Of a stretch of 64,000 bases of DNA, positions 47,931-59,474 are shown one piece after another (position 1 is the first letter of the stretch; the number at the start of each line of letters is the position of its first letter). This DNA is from Gigaspora margarita (taxonomy: Eukaryota; Glomeromycota; Glomeromycetes; Diversisporales; Gigasporaceae): the NCBI GenBank assembly GCA_009809945.1, contig WTPW01001540.1:11041-75040 (forward strand). The letters run 5' to 3'. The translations under genes and the position numbers were made by a program. The notes below the pieces were generated by a model. That model was given only the letters and a program-made list of their open reading frames with translations, was not told the DNA's origin and did no database searches.

Positions 47931-48830
47931 ATATATAATTTAAAACTTTATTACTTATTCGATGTATGATTAATTGGTTATTGATTGCAGTGAAGTAGTG
48001 AAATCTGCTGTGTAGATCGTATTATTCTGTTTTTTAATAAGTAGCAGCACAATGCAGTTGCGCAAAACCAGGAACAGGAAGTTAATACATTATGATGTAA
48101 ATATTATATATCTAACTTCCAAATTACCTTGCTCATTACAAAATTACTTTAACGTCTTGTAGAGAAGAAGGTAAAAATTTTAAATTTTTATACAACCTCT
48201 GCAAATATGTTCATTGTAGGATTGATCAAGTAATATGAGGTCACAAATCATTTGGATCTGAGTCAGGATATCACTTAATTTGATCTGATTAATTATGCAC
48301 TCAATTTAAAAGTCAGTTTACAAAACAATGTAGGGAGGGCATTAATAAGATAATAATTTAAGGTTATGTAATGCGAGAACAATAATAATATATTTAAGGA
48401 GAAATGACAATGTTGATACCTAATATCTGCAAAATAATAACAAATCAAGTACAGAAGTACCTATGCAACAATCGTAAATGTCAAAATGGTTATGCAAATC
48501 TGCACAATTTTATATAATTAGCCAACAATAATTGCAGTATTAATAGTGAAGCATTATAATAATAAGCCCCGTATTAGTACATTTAACAAATTAGGTAACA
48601 AAATTGACAATCGGTGACGATATAAAATAGAAAAAGTGACTCAATACATAAATTGATAATCCAAACAGAATCCTGAGTAAAACAAGCAAAAACATTCTAT
48701 TATCTAATATATACAAACGTCTTATTAATTAAATAAACTTAAAGTCCAAGAACAGGTGCAAGAACAAATGATGTACAAGTGCAAGAACATTTGCTTCACA
48801 ATAGATAAAAAAGAGATTATAGCAAATCAG
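47930..48830. other. No gene seen
   Basis: AT-rich intergenic-type sequence. A copy of the GCAGTTGCGCAAAACCAGG motif lies at 48054-48080. No frame of note. Confidence 0.5.
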
Positions 48831-48834
48831 TATA

Positions 48835-49006
48835 ATATAGGTGACAAATCCATATAGTATAGGCCAAATTTAATATCTATACTATACAGATCAGCTATAA
48901 TTCCTAACCCTAACCCTAATTATATTACACCGGATCAGTATAGTATAGATTTAAAAATTTGGCCTATACTATATGGATCTGCTCACCTATACCATACTAA
49001 TTCAAG
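48835..49006. mobile_element. Palindromic MITE with telomere-like centre
   Basis: CAGTATAATATAGGTGAC and inverted CTCACCTATACCATACT are the outer arms. Inner CCATATAGTATAGGCCAAAT and ATTTGGCCTATACTATATGG pair. CCTAACCCTAACCCTAATT lies near the centre at 48903-48921. Confidence 0.75.
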
Positions 49007-49869
49007 CAAAAATTCAAAATAACACCCTATATATAATTTTGTGGTTATACAGTAATAGTTAAAAATCCTAACAATCAAGACAAAATATTTTAACCCATCA
49101 CACTAAAATAGAATTATTTGTAAATATTCAAAAGCAAATAAATTTTTTATTATTAGCTTTATAAATATATAATTATCTATGCCTCCAACTACACATTAAC
49201 AATACCTGATAAACTCTGCTATAATTCCTATGCCTCTAATTAAAGCCTTAATTATAAGATTTACAATCCATAATCAATAATAGTTAGATATTTTTTGATA
49301 CTAAAATTAGTTGATTTATCCAATTTTAGTCACCACTTTATTAAAAACTGCTTTCCTCAATTTAATTTTTATTTTATTAAGAAACTATCATAATCATCAC
49401 CAAAAGTCTAATGCTATTAAAAAAAATACTATCAACCATATCAAAATTGTTATGCATGGTGTACAGGTTTTGCATTAGTTTTATTATATTATCAGATCTG
49501 AAAACATGTCAAACTATTGAATTTATATAAGATAAATAAATTTGCAAATTAATTTTTTATCAAATTTGACAAGTTATCTCTTTTGACAGTATCCTTTTAA
49601 GATGGTCAACTTTATATATAAAATAATACACAAGCCCATTTATGATATCTAATTAAATTATAATATTAGAACTTATAGTTTTATTCTAGACTGTTATATA
49701 TATAGATTATAATATACCATTATATATATATATAGATTATAACTTGTATTTTAAGCACCTAATAATTTAACTTAATTTAATTTCATTTAATAACTTTACT
49801 TAGTTTAATTCCTTTTAAAGCTATTTAATAAATACATTCTTTAATTCTTGTCTAAAATCAAAAATTATA

Positions 49870-49915
49870 GTATGTACATCCGTTCCTGGTTTAGCGCGAC
49901 TACGTCGCGCAGCTA
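49870..49915 (-). repeat. CCGTTCCTGGT motif with GCGCGAC hairpin
   Basis: CCGTTCCTGGTTTAGC is followed by a perfect hairpin GCGCGAC-TAC-GTCGCGC. Related copies: 47325-47345 (reverse), 48054-48085 (reverse), 50568, 50695, 50927, 52400-52465 (both orientations), and weakly 58205-58250. Confidence 0.75.
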
Positions 49916-49929
49916 CTTATTATTAATAC

Positions 49930-50560
49930 TTGCCGGGCACTTAAAATATGGGTGGGAGGGAGATAGAGCCGGCCTTTACCAAGGCGAGCAATAGCAAACA
50001 AAAGATAATATCCCACCTTCTGATCAACAAAAAACCTTATAAACTTCATCCCTTAACATCCGCATACCCCAAACCCTACTTCAATATATCCTATTTAAAG
50101 TAATAAAAACCTAAATTCGCTAAAATCATATGTCATCCCAGCACAAATTAATATCAAAATCCTGCCCTTAACACAAAGCCTCAATCAAAGCACTAGATTA
50201 AATAAAAGACAAAAATCACATGTGAGCTGCAATAAAGTCGGATCTCGCAAGAATGACCGAAAATTTTGTTACAAATCGACATGTGATGCCGTATGTGGCT
50301 AAGGCTTATTTGGTACTAACGTGATGAAACAACTGTCAAATTGTGATGACATTCCTGATCATAACTTGCTCATCGATATATAGTCTTAACATTTTGACCA
50401 CGGTTTGTATAACTAATTAAAAGCATTAAAGCATAATAACTTGGTCATACAGAGTTATAAACGGGCGAAGTTAAATCATGATACCATCCATTTAGAGCTA
50501 TATCCAATCGGAGTTAGTATTTGTACACACCATTTCGCTCTTCAGATAACCATACACTTC
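49930..50560. other. No gene seen; higher-complexity sequence
   Basis: Comparatively G+C-rich and CpG-bearing (GAGCCGGCCTTTACCAAGGC near 49968). No reading frame above 60 codons, no RNA gene recognised. Confidence 0.45.
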
Positions 50561-52465
50561 ACTTAATTGCATTCTGTTCCTGGTACTGGTATCTTATACA
50601 AAAATACAGAAAATCTCGGGAATGATCATCCAATCAGATGCCTAGAATCCGCGACTCCACTTACACTATTAAACCACACACTACGTACTTTGTACTCCGT
50701 TCCTGGTATAAATTTGGAAAATTTAGAAGATGAGCACGGCTACAAGTTTATCAAAATGAATTACACAAAAAACGCACTAAACAAATGCAAAATCTACCCA
50801 GTATACGTGATCATATACGTGATGTTACTGCACATCCAATGATCAATTTGAATACGCCGTCCAATAAGAGTCAGATTTTGCACACAGATGGTTGCTTGTA
50901 AACCATACACTTCGTATTTCCTACCACGTTCCTGGTATTATAAGTTTCCTTCGGCTTTGAAAAGCCTACTAACTTATATTGATTATTTTTTAAGACAGAT
51001 CGAAGTCTGAGGGAAAACTTTATTAAAGCAAAAACTCAGAGTTTAATACATTTGAAATTTCGCTTCGTGCCATCGAATTCAACACGAATTAAATCTAAAG
51101 TTACAAATATTGTCATTGACGAAGTCTATAGATTTCCTTTTTTTATCGAAACTTGATAACAATTAAACTCTTTCAGCTTATAAACCTTCCATTGCATTCC
51201 ATCTAATCAATCTTTATTACACGATTTCAATAACACAAATACTCCCAACAATACTTAGCGTTTCCTACACGTCCCAAGAATCTAAATTCGGGATAACATA
51301 CAAGTGAACTATCGTATCCCAAAAGAGGAATAGTACGATTTGTCAATCAGGTTTAAAGGTTTTCCCAGGAACACAAAGATCGATCTTGTTAAGATCCAAT
51401 TATGGAAAGGAATTTATAATATTTAAATGGCATGGGTTGTACGAAGAATAAATAATAATTGATGATAATAATATAAAAATAAATAAAATATAATAATTCT
51501 GCAGAGGTATCGGAAAATTTTAGGTGTTTTAATTTTCAAGGTTAACAGTATTACAATATCGTATTATTACAATATTGTGTCATGTGGCATTGCGGCATTA
51601 CGCATTTCGACATTGCGGCATATAATATTTACGGTATTTAGATACTGTGCCGTAATTAATTATATCATTGCGTAAAATTCTGTAATTGCCGTAATTCAGT
51701 AATTCTACCACCAACTATAGACCAGACTGGCCCGGTCCTAAGGCGGACCGCAGGACCGGCGGTTTTAGCCGGACCGATTAACAACCCTAATTTTAATTGC
51801 ATATGCTCTAAATGGATTCGGAATTACCTTTAAGTTAGTTCGAAGTTCTTTACTGATTTGTGTGAATTTAAAATTTCATTTCAATATAAGTTTATTTAGA
51901 ATCAACTTATATTGATTCTAAACCTATCAAGATTTTATTCCGACGTACGACATGTACGTATACAACGAATACGTATTTGTTATTATTATTATTATTATTA
52001 TGGATAGGGCCAACGAGTTATTTAGAGAATTAATATAGTATGATTCAAAAATATAAATAAATACAATCAATTTCTATATTCAGCAGAAATAGAAAATCAG
52101 ATCTTCAGAATCGGAATCTTATTCTATATATAGAATGGTATAACAGCAATCAGGATCAACAATTGAGCGACGACCATGAGAAAATAAATCATAAATCAGT
52201 TATCGCATTTTAAAAGTTAGACTAACAATTTTATGCGGCACAAAGTACAGGAACAAATGCTACATCGGATGTGAAGATGTAACATGCGAAGTTCTATATA
52301 CATTCACACCCTTGCTTCGCCATATGCATTTATCCAATAATATGTAAAATTTTGCGTATGAACGGCAAAATAACCATACACTACGTGAAATCTTCAATAT
52401 CACTCCGTTTCTGGTATTATAAGTGATGCATAACGCAGTTGCGCCAAACCAGGAACGGAGTGAAA
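50550..52465. repeat. Dispersed CCATACACTTCGT / CCGTTCCTGGTAT units
   Basis: Four direct units carry ACCATACACTTCGT, a 15-25 bp spacer, then CTCCGTTCCTGGTAT: at 50549-50590, 50672-50712, 50898-50945 and 52373-52425. The last continues into an inverted partner (AACGCAGTTGCGCCAAACCA, GGAACGGAGTG, 52435-52465), so it forms a complete foldback. A 91-codon open frame over the first two units arises from the repeats. Confidence 0.75.
51540..51790. repeat. ATTGCGGCATTACG and GGACCGG short repeats
   Basis: Bases 51540-51715 hold variants of GCATTGCGGCATTACGC, ATTGCCGTAATTC and TTACAATATCG. Bases 51728-51772 hold GGCCCGGTCC, GCGGACCGCAGGACCGGCGG and GCCGGACCG. These look like subterminal words of an element whose other end I could not find. 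ATT microsatellite at 51978-52002. Confidence 0.55.
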
Positions 52466-52821
52466 ATGTTGCATTTGATATTTAAAAAGCGAGCTTTTTT
52501 AAGTTAGAATAAGAGGTATTAACATAACATCCTTCGCCGTAACTCATTATGAGAATTTATGGTATTACTATATGTTCGCGTTTTAGTCAGACCAAATTTG
52601 ACTATGCATTATATTAACCCGTTTATGTTATATATTAAACTAAAGTTGATAAGGTGAGACCAACTGGATTCTGTGTTTTACATTACCTCCCCCCAGTGTT
52701 CCCCCCTCTCCCTCATAGTAAAAAAATTTAGATAAATATACGGGATATTTCGCAAAAATTTTATACAGTCACGGAATAATTCGGAAAAGTTTTTTTAAAA
52801 GTTTACTATGTGAACCACCCC

Positions 52822-52969
<148 letters not shown>

Positions 52970-53039
52970 TGGAGGGGAGGGGGTCTCGCCTAATTGCCAA
53001 ATTTACTAACATATATAGAACGTCGTAGTTTTAGTTTTT

Positions 53040-53457
53040 CATCACTCAATATAAGGCTGTTTGAACTTTTCCAGGACTCTCGGGAGGGTAAAATGAAACG
53101 AACATATAGAACGAACATATAAAAATGAACAAAGGTGGTAATTTCATTGGTTGATGTAAATCAGGTGACTGGCGAGAGTCATCCAACGTTTTGATTGGCT
53201 GTGCATTTTCAGAGGAGAGGGGAGACTTCAGCTGGGGGTGATGCTTACCGAAAAATTAACTTCAAACGGCCTAAAGTAGTCCCATGGTAAAATCACGTGT
53301 AAATCAACAAGTTTAACATAATTGAACTGGATGGATAAGCATACAGATTTCTTGTTTTATTATTTATAGACTTTTTAATTCGGTAATTTTCATTCGAAGA
53401 ATGCCTTAATTTATCGTCAAAAGGATTAATATCGCAATTCTATTTATTATATATTTT
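53040..53457. other. No gene seen
   Basis: Bases 53085-53130 repeat GAACATATAGAACGAACATA. Sequence around 53145-53230 is moderately G+C-rich (AGGAGAGGGGAGACTTCAGC) without a frame. Confidence 0.45.
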
Positions 53458-53639
53458 TAGGGATGGGTTCGGTCGGGTTATAACCAGTCAATGATATTGA
53501 TCGGTCAGAGGAGGTTAACCGACTGGTCAAAATTATGAACGATGCCAGATTTTTAATTTTCTGCTAATAAATAATAAAATGATTGTAGCATGAACTCATG
53601 GAATCATATGCAGTTCTGCATCATCTAATAAATAGAAAA

Positions 53640-53750
53640 ACCCATCGTTAATAATTCTGGTCAAATTTGCAAATTATTTGATCAGAACTAGAACAAACCA
53701 ATTCAAATGATCTGCAATTTTAACAAAAATTATTGACAATGGGCCAACAT
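53640..53750. repeat. W foldback, copy 1
   Basis: A palindrome with arms CATCGTTAATAATTCTGGTC, AAATTTGCA and TGATC. A second copy lies at 58245-58360, in which the complement GACCAGAATTATGAACGATG is intact. Confidence 0.7.
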
Positions 53751-54444
53751 GTACACTAATTGCTGCAGTAAAAGAAGCCATGTTTTGTTTACTTATCATT
53801 CTTTTAAAAGATTTTTTATATTATATTTTAAATTTAATTGAATATATCAAAATTTGCAAACTTTTTTTATTGTAGAGACCAAAGTACTTTAAAAAAATAA
53901 ATAAGGCCAAACTCATAATACATGAGCTAATAATATGATGTTGTTTTTAATAGTGTCTAATTAAATAATTTGAAACCCAATTAGTGACAATTTAATTCAA
54001 TTTCCTTTCACTATACTGCGTAGAGCACTACCTGGTGTAACCCGATTTTGTTAAACATCGAAAGATCAAAATTACATGCATTTTACTATAATGGGTCCAC
54101 TAACAAAATGCGATTTCATAAGTAAATCATTAGTCATGAGTAAAAATTAAAAAAACAATCGCTTATTTTTGAAAGACTCATTGATCTCAAAATTTCACTA
54201 AGAAACCACCTTTTGTATACTAACAAAAAAACAGTGTGAATAAGTAATCAATAATTTTAATGGCGAATGTATGAAATGTAATCTATTACATAAAGCTGCC
54301 TAATTGTGGCTGCGCCACAAATTAATTAATTGAGTTCGAAAAATTGCCACTACAATCAATTATACCGATATGATCACATGAAACGTAGATGGATGGTTCC
54401 GTTCAACTTTTGGTGCGCTATATTTTCCTGGTTTAGAAGTATTA

Positions 54445-54530
54445 GGCCACGCAAATTAATTTTTCGTTTTCCATAACATGGTGTTCCAAAATTCCAGTCG
54501 GCGGGTCGGATTTTTTTTTTGATTTTTTTT
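54445..54530 (+). repeat. GGCCACG foldback, half copy
   Basis: GGCCACGCAAATTAATTTTTC to CGGCGGGTCGG without a visible right arm. The same end as 54571-54791 and 55819-56259. Confidence 0.65.
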
Positions 54531-54570
54531 TTAATCTACTATAAATTAATAAGCTCATGTCCACATATAA

Positions 54571-54791
54571 GGCCACGTAAAGTTAATTTTCGGTTTGCAT
54601 AACATGGAATCAGAAAAATTTGGAATTTTTTCGGATATATCGGGTAATTCCGGAAAATTAAGGTCATCATCGGAAAAAATTAAATGGCAAAAATGGAATA
54701 ATTGCCGCAATAGGAATTTTTTAAAAAACCATTTTTTTGAAAAAATTGGGTCGGCGGGTTATACAAAACGAAAAATTAACTTTGCGTGGCC
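54571..54791. mobile_element. GGCCACG foldback element, complete copy
   Basis: GGCCACGTAAAGTTAATTTTC on the left and GAAAAATTAACTTTGCGTGG on the right, ending near 54791. Both arms include GTCGGCGGGT-type or TTCCGG blocks and T/A runs. TATAA-like flanks. The open frame crossing it is incidental. Confidence 0.75.
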
Positions 54792-55070
54792 TTATAGTTA
54801 TCTCGTTTTTTCCATTTATGGGGGACGTCTAAAGCGGGGTCAACTCATATTTTTTAATAATTTCTCGATTAAATTTAGGATTAAGGTCATCCTATATTAG
54901 GGTTAGGTTGGGGTTTAGGTAGTGTTTAGACTGCCGTTTTTTTTTGAATTTTGAAGCTTGTTTTTTTCTTGTTTTGCTCAAAATTCTATAATTTAATTGG
55001 CTTGATCACGTGAATTTGCTCCCACTTTAGACGACCCGGGTATAGTCAACATCGTCAATTAAAAGGAGAT

Positions 55071-55371
55071 CTACCCCAGTAGTACAGTGAAAGATGCACC
55101 AATCAAATCTCTTCTAATAAGCGACGCCAATAAGATCTTCGGATCAGGTGTAACGTGAAAATCACGTGTTTTTTAAAAATGTGCTGATAACTCAAATTTT
55201 TGCCTATGAAACTATCTACTGCGCACTAACAAAAAAAATTCTTGCAAAATTTTGGTATAAAGTAAGCCTTCCTTAGCCATTACCCTAACCCTACCATAAT
55301 GTTTTATGATTTTAAAAATATTGCGCATATTTTGTCTGATTGGTGCATTTCTCACGGCCCTACTGGGGTAG
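55071..55371. mobile_element. MITE with CTACCCCAGTAG tips
   Basis: CTACCCCAGTAGTACAGTGA and inverted CGGCCCTACTGGGGTAG flank 301 bp. Next to them are GATGCACCAATCA and TGATTGGTGCAT. The body is an M-family sequence in reverse (GTGTAACGTGAAAATC, TTTTTGCCTATGAAACTAT), including ATTACCCTAACCCTACC. Confidence 0.75.
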
Positions 55372-55818
55372 CCTAAAAAGCGGTCTATTATTATCATAAC
55401 CTGTTATATCTACATATCCTAGCCAATCACACGAATCCTTTTCTATGACTCTGCTGTTTAATCATATCAGATATATGGCATTTCAAAAAGTAGGCATTGA
55501 CAAAAATTTTATTATGTAAATCGAATGCTTTAAATGTCAAATTATATAGAAGAATGGCTGCTTTATATGATAGTCTATTTAACTCATTTTTGCAAAAAAA
55601 ATGCCATAAGCCTCTTTTTAATTGACGCACCCCATATGTAATTAATTTACGTGCGTTTTAATAATCTATGCTTTAGTATTAGATGATAAACTTTAGTTTA
55701 CATTGTGTTCTGCGCCATTTCACAATTTAGGCCGATTTCAAATGGCCTAAGTCATTCTTAAATTTTGAAATGACTTACATTATTTCTCAATCGGTGAAAA
55801 ATTAAAAAAATAAAATTA

Positions 55819-56259
55819 GGCCACGCAAAGTTGATTTTTCGTTTTGCATTACATGGATTTCAAAATTCGGGACGGGCGGATTTTTTTTTTTTTTTTTTTT
55901 TNNNNNNNNNNNNNNNNNNNNNNNNNNNNNNNNNNNNNNNNNNNNNNNNNNNNNNNNNNNNNNNNNNNNNNNNNNNNNNNNNNNNNNNNNNNNNNNNNNN
56001 NNNNNNNNNNNNNNNNNNNNNNNNNNNNNNNNNNNNNNNNNNNNNNNNNNNNNNNNNNNNNNNNNNNNNNNNNNNNNNNNNNNNNNNNNNNNNNNNNNNN
56101 NNNNNNNNNNNNNNNNNNNNNNNNNNNNNNNNNNNNNNNNNNNNNNNNNNNNNNNNNNNNNNNNNNNNNNNNNNNNNAAAAAAAAAAAAAAAAAAATTGA
56201 AAAAATTGAAAAAATTGGACGGCGGGTAATGCAAAACGAAAAATCAACTTTGCGTGGCC
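55819..56259. mobile_element. GGCCACG foldback element containing the gap
   Basis: GGCCACGCAAAGTTGATTTTT on the left and AAAATCAACTTTGCGTGGCC on the right. Poly-T runs into the gap from the left and poly-A leaves it on the right, so the missing sequence is the loop and inner arms. Frames with unknown residues across it are meaningless. Confidence 0.8.
55902..56177. other. Assembly gap
   Basis: An unbroken run of undetermined bases; its true length is unknown. Confidence 1.
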
Positions 56260-56739
56260 TTATATAAACAAGTGACAAAATTATACGACCATTAATAGAA
56301 ATACTTATATCGTAAACGTTCATTTGCATAAAAAAAAGCGATAAAATTTACATAACATTTTATATTAAGAAATTCAAAAAAAAAACATAAATTTGCGTAA
56401 GTTACAGTTATATTAAAAAATTACTTTATAAATTTAAATAAAAAAAAAAATCGTATAATCAATAAAAAGAAGTACAACAGTAAAAAATTCGCGTGATTAA
56501 AAAATTTGAACAATGTTTACATCACCACGTAGAACGCACTCACATCGTCTTGTGCATAGTAAATTACTTCTTTTGAACCTGCCACTCCTCTTTTTCTTGC
56601 TAAGTGTAATGTCAGTTTTCACTTGAATTAACATTCGAATTGACGATTTCAATACTTTCCAGGGCTAATGTGTTTTAAAACACTCTATTCATGAATGTAT
56701 TCATGAACGGCGTCATCAACTACTGTTTGCAAGATAAAA

Positions 56740-57431
56740 GGGACACTATGATAATCACTTCACGTGTAATCATGCAGTTACATCATTCGTTTACTAATAC
56801 TAGAGGTTGTACCCGAAATAAATTTCAAATTCCGGATAACCCGCCCGTTTACCAGATTATTACCGGGTCCCAAACCGGATTGTTTTAAATAATCCGGGTT
56901 ATCCGGGTGACCCGGTTGACCCGGTTTGTTTGATTGGCTAATGAAAAATTGAGGTAGCTCTTAAGGGTAGACCGTATCATGTATTTTTTTTTTTAAGTAA
57001 ATCGATCTTTTCCTTTTAAGTTGCTCGAAATTACATATAAATAATTTCGTCGATCGGGTTCCGATTTAATTAAATTCCGACGGCAGCTAGAGGCGGTCGG
57101 AAATTGAATTCGGGGATAATAATACAGAGTCACGAGGATTGAGTTGTAATTGACAAGGCGAAGTCACGGGTATCGATTGTTATTCCAAAATAACATGTTT
57201 ACCGATATACGGGTCACCCGGGTAACGATAGTTATAATCCGATTAAGGGGTACCTAACGGGTTACCCGGGTGACTCTTATACGGGTACAAGCTCTAACTA
57301 ATACTTACAACATGGGCCTAAACTATATTATCACCTAAACATAACACTAACCTTAACTTAGGCCGACTACTAAATCATGTGAAGTGATGATCATAAAGAT
57401 ATCACTGGGCTCATTGTTCTCGAAACTACCC
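56740..57431. mobile_element. MULE-like MITE, related to 59131-59474
   Basis: Starts GGGACACTATGATAATCACT and ends with ATCACTGGGCTCATTGTTCT and AAACTACCC. The flanks read GATAAAA on both sides (56733-56739 and 57432-57438). The left TIR appears internally deleted compared with the right. It carries a hAT-like MITE at 56801-57296. Family membership is from the GAACCCAGTGAT-type ends shared with 59131-59474. Confidence 0.65.
56801..57296. mobile_element. hAT-like MITE with perfect 8-bp target duplication
   Basis: ACTAATAC flanks both sides (56793-56800 and 57297-57304). The tips are TAGAGGTTGTACCCG and CGGGTACAAGCTCTA. Both ends have CCGGGTGACCCGG, CCGGGTTATCCGGG-type words. The 56691-56888 open frame crosses its left end and is not a gene. 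Confidence 0.9.
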
Positions 57432-57919
57432 GATAAAATAATGCCATACACAAATCTTTTAATTGAATGTTAATATTTTATTGTCATTAAAAAAAAAGCA
57501 TAAGCATAGTAGAAAAACTTTCACCAGGTTTTTGTCTTGACCAACATGCTTCGTCACTTGGTGCACAGCACAAATTGTCTTATAAAAATACGTTCCTAGG
57601 TTATTTTCAATTGGCTTTTGTTGAAGTTTTTTGATTATGTGATTCGCTTGGATTTTTAAGTACAGTTAAACATTAATTATATTTATTTCGATCCATTAAA
57701 GAACGTTTATTTTTCCATTGACGAATAAACGTTTCTAATATTCTATCAAAATTTTACGAGCCAGAAATTTGTATCATTCCATATTAAGAAATTAATAACA
57801 AAGATTTGTTAAAATTAACATCCGAAAGCTTATTTATTTTTTTTTTCTTTTTATATGAATTAATATAATTCATATGGCATATGTAATACGCAATATATTT
57901 GTAGGATAATAAAATTTAA

Positions 57920-58240
57920 TAATTGTGAGTTCTAATTTTATATTAAATTTTGTAGTATAATAAAGTTTAATAATTTAATTGAATTAAGAATTGACCAAGT
58001 TAAACCTAAATCGGCGAAAATTAAAGAATGATGTAATCAATTCAAAATAACGCAGTTCTTTCAACTTTTTTTTTTGATGTCGCGATACAGCATTTTTTAA
58101 ATGTGATTCATATGATTGTTAAATCTGTAATTTCCTGACTAATGTCGTAACGTGACATTACTTTTTTACATGCCACACGTGATCGTACTGGTCCTGCACG
58201 GCATCATATGTCGCGCAGCTATCCTTATTCGGTATGCCTG
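57920..58240. other. No gene seen
   Basis: AT-rich DNA with some CpG. ATGTCGCGCAGCTATCC at 58207 is a weak copy of the CCGTTCCTGGT-associated motif. Confidence 0.45.
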
Positions 58241-58244
58241 GTAA

Positions 58245-58360
58245 AACAAATCGTTAATAATTCTGGTCAAATTTGCAGATGATTTGACCAGATCTAGAAC
58301 AAAACTTTAAATGTGGTCAATTGATCTGCAAGTTTGACCAGAATTATGAACGATGGTTTT
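58245..58360. repeat. W foldback, copy 2
   Basis: ATCGTTAATAATTCTGGTCA and inverted TGACCAGAATTATGAACGAT, with inner ATTTGCAGAT and ATCTGCAAGT arms. Same family as 53640-53750. Confidence 0.75.
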
Positions 58361-58800
58361 ATTGATCATGTGATGCAAATCTCCGTGGTTTGTTTCTCTT
58401 TCGGCAGTCTATGCAGTGTCACATTCCTATTTGTCACTTATTTAGATGGTTGATTGAATAATTGACTAATCTATCGGCTATAACCGGTTATTTAACCGTA
58501 TGGCCGATCGCGGCAACCGGCTGTGAGCGATTAATCGATAATGAACGACCGATGACTGACCGTAACCCATCCCTATACGTAACACGCAATAGTGAGTTGC
58601 TGTCATAACTTCAATAAAATAATAAAATAAGCACAACTGTGATGATAATCAACATTTTACAGATATTTTAGGAAAATGAAAATTTTACGTTGAATTTTCT
58701 AATTGGTCGATAGCGTCGATTTCTATGAAAAAATGTGATCGACAAAATTACATAATGTGTCAATCACATATAATAATAAATCATTGGCGTCAATATCAGA

Positions 58801-59042
58801 TTTACCACAAAATCCCGACTTCCAAAATCCCGATAATACATAATCCCGAATACTGATAGTTTTGAATCCCGATGTTTAAAATCCCGAACGGTCAAGTCCA
58901 GACTATCAAAAATTCCTAAGGTCAAGATCTCAGCTAAGACAGGATCCCGCGGGATCTCTTAGTCGAGATCTTGACCTTCGGGATTTTGAATTTCGGAGTT
59001 CTAAACTGTCTTGATTCTGTCATAGTCGGAGTTTGTGGTAAA
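58801..59042. mobile_element. MITE with TTTACCACAAA tips and ATCCCGA words
   Basis: TTTACCACAAAATCCCGACT and inverted GTCGGAGTTTGTGGTAAA. Inside are six AATCCCGA words and a strong palindrome at 58918-58978 (AAGGTCAAGATCTC arms, centre GATCCCGCGGGATC). No target duplication is clear. Confidence 0.75.
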
Positions 59043-59130
59043 CCCTTAAATATCAATAAATTCATATATATTATACATCACTTTTTCAATATGATCACGT
59101 TTAGATATCATAAATGAACATCATTAGTTC

Positions 59131-59474
59131 GGGTAGTTTGAAGAAGAGTGAACCCAGTGATGATTTCGAATTGTATCACCCTCGATATAATCACATCTAT
59201 TTTTAAAAGGTAAACAAATATCAGGTGACATTATGATCGATGATCTTTAACCTAACATTAGGGTTAGGGTTAGGGTCGGTTTTTTGATATAGTTAGAAGG
59301 TCTTTTATATATAGATATCGCTTACACAAACTATTTGTTTTTATGTGATTGATCCGTTGATCCGTATCATCTGATTTTGTTTATGCTCTTTTGACCACTC
59401 TAAATTCTCAGGTGATTATATAGAGGGTGACACAATTCGTGATCATCACTGGGTTCATTCTTCTTCAAGTGTCC
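59131..59474. mobile_element. MULE-like MITE with 9-bp target duplication
   Basis: CATTAGTTC flanks both sides (59122-59130 and 59475-59483). TIRs of about 75 bp: GGGTAGTTTGAAGAAGAGTG, AACCCAGTGATGAT, CGAATTGTATCACCCTC, with close complements at the right. A 9-bp duplication and long TIRs fit Mutator-like elements. Three telomere-like units ATTAGGGTTAGGGTTAGGG lie at 59257-59275. Confidence 0.85.

Larger units (their letters stand above)
56560..57915 (+). repeat. Segmental duplication, right copy (CpG-retaining)
   Basis: Direct homologue of 27960-29702. It keeps CpG where the left copy has TG or CA (CATGCTTCGTCACTTGG against CATGTTTTGTTATTTGG; AACATTCGAATTGACG against AAAACTGAATCAATG). It is interrupted by the MULE-like MITE 56740-57431. 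No gene recognised; the source of the duplicated segment is unknown. Confidence 0.75.
53458..58575. mobile_element. Possible hAT-like element, TAGGGATGGG tips
   Basis: The left tip is TAGGGATGGGTTCGGTCGGG; the right, read inward, is TAGGGATGGGTTACGGTCAG. Next to each are ACCGACTGGTC, AACCGGTTATTTAACCG-type words (53470-53535 and 58480-58560). Flanking 8-mers do not match, so these may be ends of two related elements rather than one. The interval contains foldbacks, a gap and the duplication copy 2. Confidence 0.4.

Noticed and set aside
49870..49915. Helitron 3' end
   Set aside because: A GC-rich hairpin is present but the expected CTRR terminus does not follow; the next bases are AGCTACTTAT.
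50567..50842. A 91-codon open frame with YSVPGI-type repeats
   Set aside because: The repeated residues are translations of the CCGTTCCTGGTAT motif; no start context, family or conservation supports a gene.
55802..56329. Open frames on both strands of 118-175 codons
   Set aside because: They read through the run of undetermined bases and poly-T/poly-A arms of a foldback.
59257..59275. Chromosome end (telomere)
   Set aside because: Only three units, internal to a MITE with intact ends and target duplication; sequence continues normally on both sides.
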